DNA from: Actinophytocola xinjiangensis
Lineage (GTDB): Bacteria; Actinomycetota; Actinomycetes; Mycobacteriales; Pseudonocardiaceae
Direction of reading: 5' to 3'
Length of the DNA: 64,000 nucleotides
Assembly (NCBI RefSeq): GCF_001921215.1
Contig: NZ_MSIF01000006.1
Coordinates: forward strand, 124,001-188,000
A model generated the notes under the pieces. That model worked only from the letters and a program-made list of their open reading frames with translations. It did no database searches and had not been told where the DNA came from. The number at the start of each line of letters is the position of its first letter. Position 1 is the first letter of the stretch. Shown here piece by piece: positions 60,838 to 64,000 of this stretch. Made by a program: the position numbers and the translations under genes.

Positions 60838-61577
60838 GCGCGCTGGGGGTACACGGCCTGACCGTGGACCTCGGCGGTCGAACGGTGCTGACCGACGTCG
60901 ACCTGACGGTGGACAAGGGTGAGCTGGTCGGACTGGTCGGGCCGAACGGTGCGGGAAAAACCACCCTGCTGCGGACGCTGATGGGCTTGTTGCGTCCTCG
61001 TGCGGGACAGGTCGTGGTAGCGGACGGGCCGGTACGCCGGGGACGGGCGAAGCTCGGCTACGTGCCGCAACGTCACGAGTTCGCGTGGGACTTCCCCATT
61101 TCCGTGGAGAACGTCGTGATGACCGGACGCACCGGCATGCTCGGACTGTTCCGCAGGCCGGGCGTCACCGACTGGCGCGCCGTGGCCGAGGCCATCGACC
61201 GGGTACGGATGACCGACCTGCGCTCCCGCCCTGTCGGCGAGCTGTCCGGCGGGCAACGCCAGCGGGTCCTCCTCGCCCGCGCGCTGGCCCTCCAGCCGTC
61301 GGTGCTACTGCTCGACGAACCGTTCACCGGCCTGGACATGCCCACCCAGGACATGCTCTCCGATCTGCTGCGCTCCCTCGCCCGTGAGGCCCACGCCGTG
61401 CTGACCACCACCCACGACCTGCCCGGGGCACTGCACACCTGCGACCGGCTCGCGCTGCTCAACCGCACGGTGATCGCTGCGGGCACGCCCGACCAGCTCC
61501 GCGACGAGCAGTTGTGGATGGATACGTTCGGCATCGGCGAGCACAGCCCGCTGCTCAAGATCCTGAAGGCGACCTGA
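60834..61577 (+). CDS. Zinc ABC transporter ATP-binding protein
   Basis: The 247-residue ABC ATPase has Walker A GPNGAGKTTLLRTL (about residue 40), Q-loop near VPQRHEF, the ABC signature LSGGQRQRVLLARAL, Walker B VLLLDEPFTGLD and the H-loop TTTHDL. Start overlaps the preceding gene by ATGA and its stop shares a base with the permease start (TGATG), so translation is coupled through the operon. The family is the anchored-repeat type ZnuC-like ATPase. Confidence 0.93.
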   Translation: MSALGVHGLTVDLGGRTVLTDVDLTVDKGELVGLVGPNGAGKTTLLRTLMGLLRPRAGQVVVADGPVRRGRAKLGYVPQRHEFAWDFPISVENVVMTGRTGMLGLFRRPGVTDWRAVAEAIDRVRMTDLRSRPVGELSGGQRQRVLLARALALQPSVLLLDEPFTGLDMPTQDMLSDLLRSLAREAHAVLTTTHDLPGALHTCDRLALLNRTVIAAGTPDQLRDEQLWMDTFGIGEHSPLLKILKAT

Positions 61578-62476
61578 TGTCCCCCATCGACTTTCTCCAC
61601 GACCTGGTCAACCCCGACCTCGCGTTCCTGCCCAAAGCGCTGCTGGTCGCGATGATGTCGTCGATCGTGTGCGGCGTGGTCGGCTGCTACGTCGTGTTGC
61701 GCGGTATGGCCTTCATCGGCGACGCCGTCGCCCACGCCGTGTTCCCCGGTCTTGCCGTCGCCTTCGTGCTGTCGGGCAACCTGATCCTTGGTGGCACCCT
61801 CGCCGGAATCGCGACTGCCATCCTCGTCGCGGTGTTCTCCCAGAACCGCCGACTACGTGAGGACTCGGTCATCGGCATCTTCTTCGTTGCCGCGTTCGCG
61901 CTCGGCATCGTCGTCATCTCCCGGGCACCGGGCTACGCGGGGTCCCTGCAGCAGTTCCTGTTCGGCTCCCTCACCGGCATCCCCGACGAGGACCTCTACG
62001 TCGTCGGCGGCACCGGGATCCTCGTGCTGGGATTGGTCTTCGCGCTGCACAAGGAGTTCGTCGCGATCACCCTGGATCGTGAGATGGCCCGGGCACAAGG
62101 ACTGCGAGTGTTCTGGCTCGACATCGTGCTCTACGTCCTGGTCACCCTCGCAGTGGTGATTTCCGTGCAGACCATCGGCAACATCCTCGTGTTGGCCCTG
62201 CTCGTAACCCCTGCGGCGACCGCGCGGCTGCTCACCGACCGGCTCGCGGTGATGATGCTCCTCGCGCCGGTCATCGGCGGCCTCTCCGCGCTGGTTGGCC
62301 TGTACGTGTCGTGGTCCTGGGACTTCCCCACCGGCGGCACGGTGGTACTCGTGCTCACCGTTGCCTTCCTCACCGTCTGGGTCCTCGCGCCCCGACACGG
62401 GCTGCTCGCCCGTCGCCTCCGGCCAGCGCCCGGAGGACCGGTGGAGAAGGCGGACAACACCGCCATGGCCGGCTGA
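61577..62476 (+). CDS. Zinc ABC transporter permease
   Basis: The 299-residue permease has eight or nine hydrophobic segments of the ABC-3 (ZnuB/MntB) family: GCYVVLRGMAFIGDAVAHAV, FPGLAVAFVLSGNLILGG, LFGSLTGIPDEDLYVV and QTIGNILVLALLVTPAATA. The ATG at 61577 is the start; the frame continues upstream without homology. It ends just before a large hairpin and the convergent zinc-free ribosomal-protein operon. Confidence 0.92.
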   Translation: MSPIDFLHDLVNPDLAFLPKALLVAMMSSIVCGVVGCYVVLRGMAFIGDAVAHAVFPGLAVAFVLSGNLILGGTLAGIATAILVAVFSQNRRLREDSVIGIFFVAAFALGIVVISRAPGYAGSLQQFLFGSLTGIPDEDLYVVGGTGILVLGLVFALHKEFVAITLDREMARAQGLRVFWLDIVLYVLVTLAVVISVQTIGNILVLALLVTPAATARLLTDRLAVMMLLAPVIGGLSALVGLYVSWSWDFPTGGTVVLVLTVAFLTVWVLAPRHGLLARRLRPAPGGPVEKADNTAMAG

Positions 62477-62479
62477 CCG

Positions 62480-62532
62480 AACCCACACGTCTGCCGGGCC
62501 CCATCGTCGCGGCAGTCCGGCAGGCGTGTGGG
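62480..62532. terminator. Long bidirectional hairpin between convergent operons
   Basis: Arms ACCCACACG (62480-62488) and CGTGTGGGT (62524-62532), with a further CTGCCGG/CCGGCAG stem inside, form a long hairpin. It sits exactly between the permease stop and the rpmJ stop, so it can terminate both transcripts. Confidence 0.75.
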
Positions 62533-62655
62533 TCAGCCCTGCCGGGCCTTGAACCTCGGGTTCGCCTTGTTGATGACGTAGACCTTGCCCCGGCGACGCA
62601 CGACCTGCGAGCCGGGTTTGTTCTTCAATGACTTCAACGACTTGCGCACCTTCAT
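62533..62655 (-). CDS. rpmJ: Ribosomal protein L36, cysteine-free (zinc-independent) paralogue
   Basis: The 40-residue protein is L36-like ([20 protein letters not shown], then [17 protein letters not shown]) but lacks the Cys/His zinc ligands of the usual form. This C-minus form replaces the zinc-containing copy under zinc limitation. The ATG overlaps the L32 stop by ATGA. Confidence 0.9.
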   Translation of the reverse strand: MKVRKSLKSLKNKPGSQVVRRRGKVYVINKANPRFKARQG

Positions 62656-62834
62656 CGGCGGTCTCCCCCGATCAGCCCGCGGCGCGCGGCGTTCGCCGCG
62701 GAGGCGGGCACCGTGATTCGCCGTCCGTCCACAGTGGTCACCTCGACCAACTGTGTCGCGGTGGCACTTCCGAGCCACTGCGCGCGACGGCTCCTGGTGC
62801 GGCTGCGGGACTTGCGGCGTTTGGGAACGGCCAT
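62652..62834 (-). CDS. rpmF: Ribosomal protein L32 paralogue lacking the zinc site
   Basis: The 60-residue protein begins [20 protein letters not shown], the L32 N-terminus. The C-terminal Cys ligands of the zinc ribbon are absent; the tail is [20 protein letters not shown]. It is the zinc-independent copy of an operon expressed when zinc is scarce. Start and the L31 stop share one base. Confidence 0.88.
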   Translation of the reverse strand: MAVPKRRKSRSRTRSRRAQWLGSATATQLVEVTTVDGRRITVPASAANAARRGLIGGDRR

Positions 62835-63100
62835 CAGGCGCCACCCCCTCGGGTGCGTCGCTGGCCGTAGCGGCGGTTGAACTTCTCCACCTGTCCCGCG
62901 CTGTCGAGCACGCGCTGTTTCCCGGTCCAGAACGGGTGCGAGTCGGCGGTGATGTCGACGACGATCAGCGGGTAGGTGTTCCCGTCGGACCACTTGGTGG
63001 TCACCGCCGAGGTGGCGGTGGAGCGGGTGAGGAACTCCTTGCCGGTCGCGCTGTCGCGGAACACCACCGGCCCGTAGGCGGGGTGGATTCCCGGTTTCAT
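62834..63100 (-). CDS. rpmE2: Ribosomal protein L31 type B (zinc-independent)
   Basis: The 88-residue protein has the L31 type B pattern [29 protein letters not shown] and [20 protein letters not shown], with no CxxC zinc site. It replaces zinc-containing L31 under zinc depletion. The start overlaps the CobW-type GTPase stop by ATGA. Confidence 0.93.
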   Translation of the reverse strand: MKPGIHPAYGPVVFRDSATGKEFLTRSTATSAVTTKWSDGNTYPLIVVDITADSHPFWTGKQRVLDSAGQVEKFNRRYGQRRTRGGGA

Positions 63101-64000
63101 GCACTGTCCTTTCGATCGGTGACAGGTTCGGCGCGCCATTCCCCGAAGGGGTCGGGGTAGTGACGCCACGCGGACTCGCCCTCGGCGAGTTCGGCGTCGG
63201 TGAGCAGCGCGGCACGCAGCGCCGCGGTGATGTCGTCCGGATCGGCCTCGTAGGACAGGATCGCCAGTTCCTGGACGCGATCACCGAACCTCGGATGCCA
63301 GTCCAGCGCCGCCTTGGCCCTGCGCTGAGCGTCGACCTGATCCCAGGCCTCGTCGTCGGCGGTGGCGAGCCAGCCACCCGCGTGACCGACCCGTAGCCCG
63401 CCGCCCGCGGACTCCAGCCACAGCGCCACATCCGGCTGGCTCGCGAGCCAGGCCCGACCCCTGGTGTGCACGACTCCCTCCAGCAGGGCGTCGATCGCCT
63501 CGTACAGGCGGCCGGGGTGGAACGGGCGGCGGTCGGTGAACAGGGTGAGGGCCACTCCGTGTCGGAGCTCGAGCGGTGGGTCGCCGCGCAGCAGCGGTGC
63601 GTGTGCGTCCTCCACCACACCCCGGCGCGCCGAGGCGGGGATGCGCGACAGCAGGCCGAGCAGTTCGTCTCCCGTGCCGAGCGGAGCGCGAGGCACACCC
63701 GGCACGAGACGATCGAGCACGGCGGCCAGCCGCGCGCCGGCCCAGCCGTAGTCGGCCCGGCCGGTGACCAGGACGGCGTCGGCGAACGCGACCTGCGCGA
63801 TGGCGACCTGAGCGAGCGTGCGGTCGTCGTCGGGGATGACGTCCAGACCACGGTCAGCCAGTTCCTCCATGCACGCCTCGCCGGTCGCGTCGGCGAGCCA
63901 GGTGCCCTCGTCGAGTACGGCAAGCACCGCCTCGATGTCCAGGACGTCAGTGACGGCAACCTCCCCGACCGCGACCGTGCCGAGTGCCCAGCACACCGAC
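63097..64000 (-). CDS. CobW/COG0523-type GTPase, N-terminus beyond the window
   Basis: The 300 residues visible are the C-terminal part of a CobW-type GTPase: the central [26 protein letters not shown] segment and the CobW_C domain [20 protein letters not shown], then [14 protein letters not shown] and [15 protein letters not shown]. The GTP-binding P-loop and CxCC motif lie past the right edge. Such COG0523 proteins are zinc metallochaperones typically regulated by Zur and placed with rpmE2/rpmF/rpmJ copies, as here. The gene heads the minus-strand operon; its promoter is outside the window. Confidence 0.88.
   Translation of the reverse strand, partial: SVCWALGTVAVGEVAVTDVLDIEAVLAVLDEGTWLADATGEACMEELADRGLDVIPDDDRTLAQVAIAQVAFADAVLVTGRADYGWAGARLAAVLDRLVPGVPRAPLGTGDELLGLLSRIPASARRGVVEDAHAPLLRGDPPLELRHGVALTLFTDRRPFHPGRLYEAIDALLEGVVHTRGRAWLASQPDVALWLESAGGGLRVGHAGGWLATADDEAWDQVDAQRRAKAALDWHPRFGDRVQELAILSYEADPDDITAALRAALLTDAELAEGESAWRHYPDPFGEWRAEPVTDRKDSA

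Noticed and set aside
1-64000. CRISPR arrays
   Set aside because: I saw no regularly spaced direct repeats with unique spacers; the only arrayed repeats are tRNA genes and protein-level propeller repeats.

Overview
The window is high-GC actinobacterial chromosome, most likely from the Pseudonocardiales. The reasons are pervasive G/C third positions, an MbtH-dependent NRPS cluster with a LAL-type LuxR regulator, TerD/SCO0854-type and SCO5389-type proteins, and 'anchored-repeat' zinc ABC transporter genes. All identifications come from reading the sequence; no database search was run.

Layout. (1) 1-5.5 kb is an accessory patch: an IS256-family transposase remnant, a GNAT acetyltransferase, then a module made of a membrane-anchored nucleosidase fused to a seven-repeat RCC1-like propeller, a membrane-anchored WD40 protein, and a divergent Nudix/winged-helix regulator. 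It ends at a frameshifted serine-recombinase remnant. (2) 5.6-8.5 kb is an array of six divergent tRNA or tRNA-like genes, followed on the same strand by an SCO0854/MXAN_6230-type gene with a TerD-like C-terminus. One tRNA-like gene has a 56-nt structured insertion in its anticodon loop. (3) 8.6-51.1 kb is a nonribosomal lipopeptide-type cluster. It has a fatty-acyl-AMP-ligase loading module, four further condensation proteins, free-standing adenylation proteins, a type II thioesterase, MbtH, a LAL regulator and an MFS exporter. Tailoring or precursor genes are two TauD-like oxygenases, two SHMT-family PLP enzymes, a ThiO-like oxidase, a glutamine-synthetase-like ligase with a gamma-glutamylcyclotransferase-like protein, a cysteine hydrolase, HAD and HD hydrolases, and intact HypE and HypF homologues with no hydrogenase gene in sight. 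(4) 51.2-64 kb is a zinc-homeostasis region: Zur, three Zur-box-like sites, an anchored-repeat zinc ABC transporter with surface proteins, a CooC-like ATPase, a flavin oxidoreductase, a methyltransferase, and an operon of a CobW GTPase with cysteine-poor ribosomal proteins L31, L32 and L36.

How it may work. In the NRPS cluster two modules carry adenylation domains that have lost their core motifs, so trans-loading by the free-standing adenylation proteins is likely. Eight inverted repeats of the form GTCGG-N8-CCGAC lie about 58-130 bp upstream of the cluster's transcription units, which suggests one cluster-specific regulon, perhaps run by the LAL protein. HypF plus HypE is the hydrogenase system's thiocarbamate-to-thiocyanate machinery. 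Its presence here, beside a cyanamide-hydratase-like HD protein, suggests carbamoyl or cyano chemistry on a peptide natural product. That is the strongest candidate for something undescribed.
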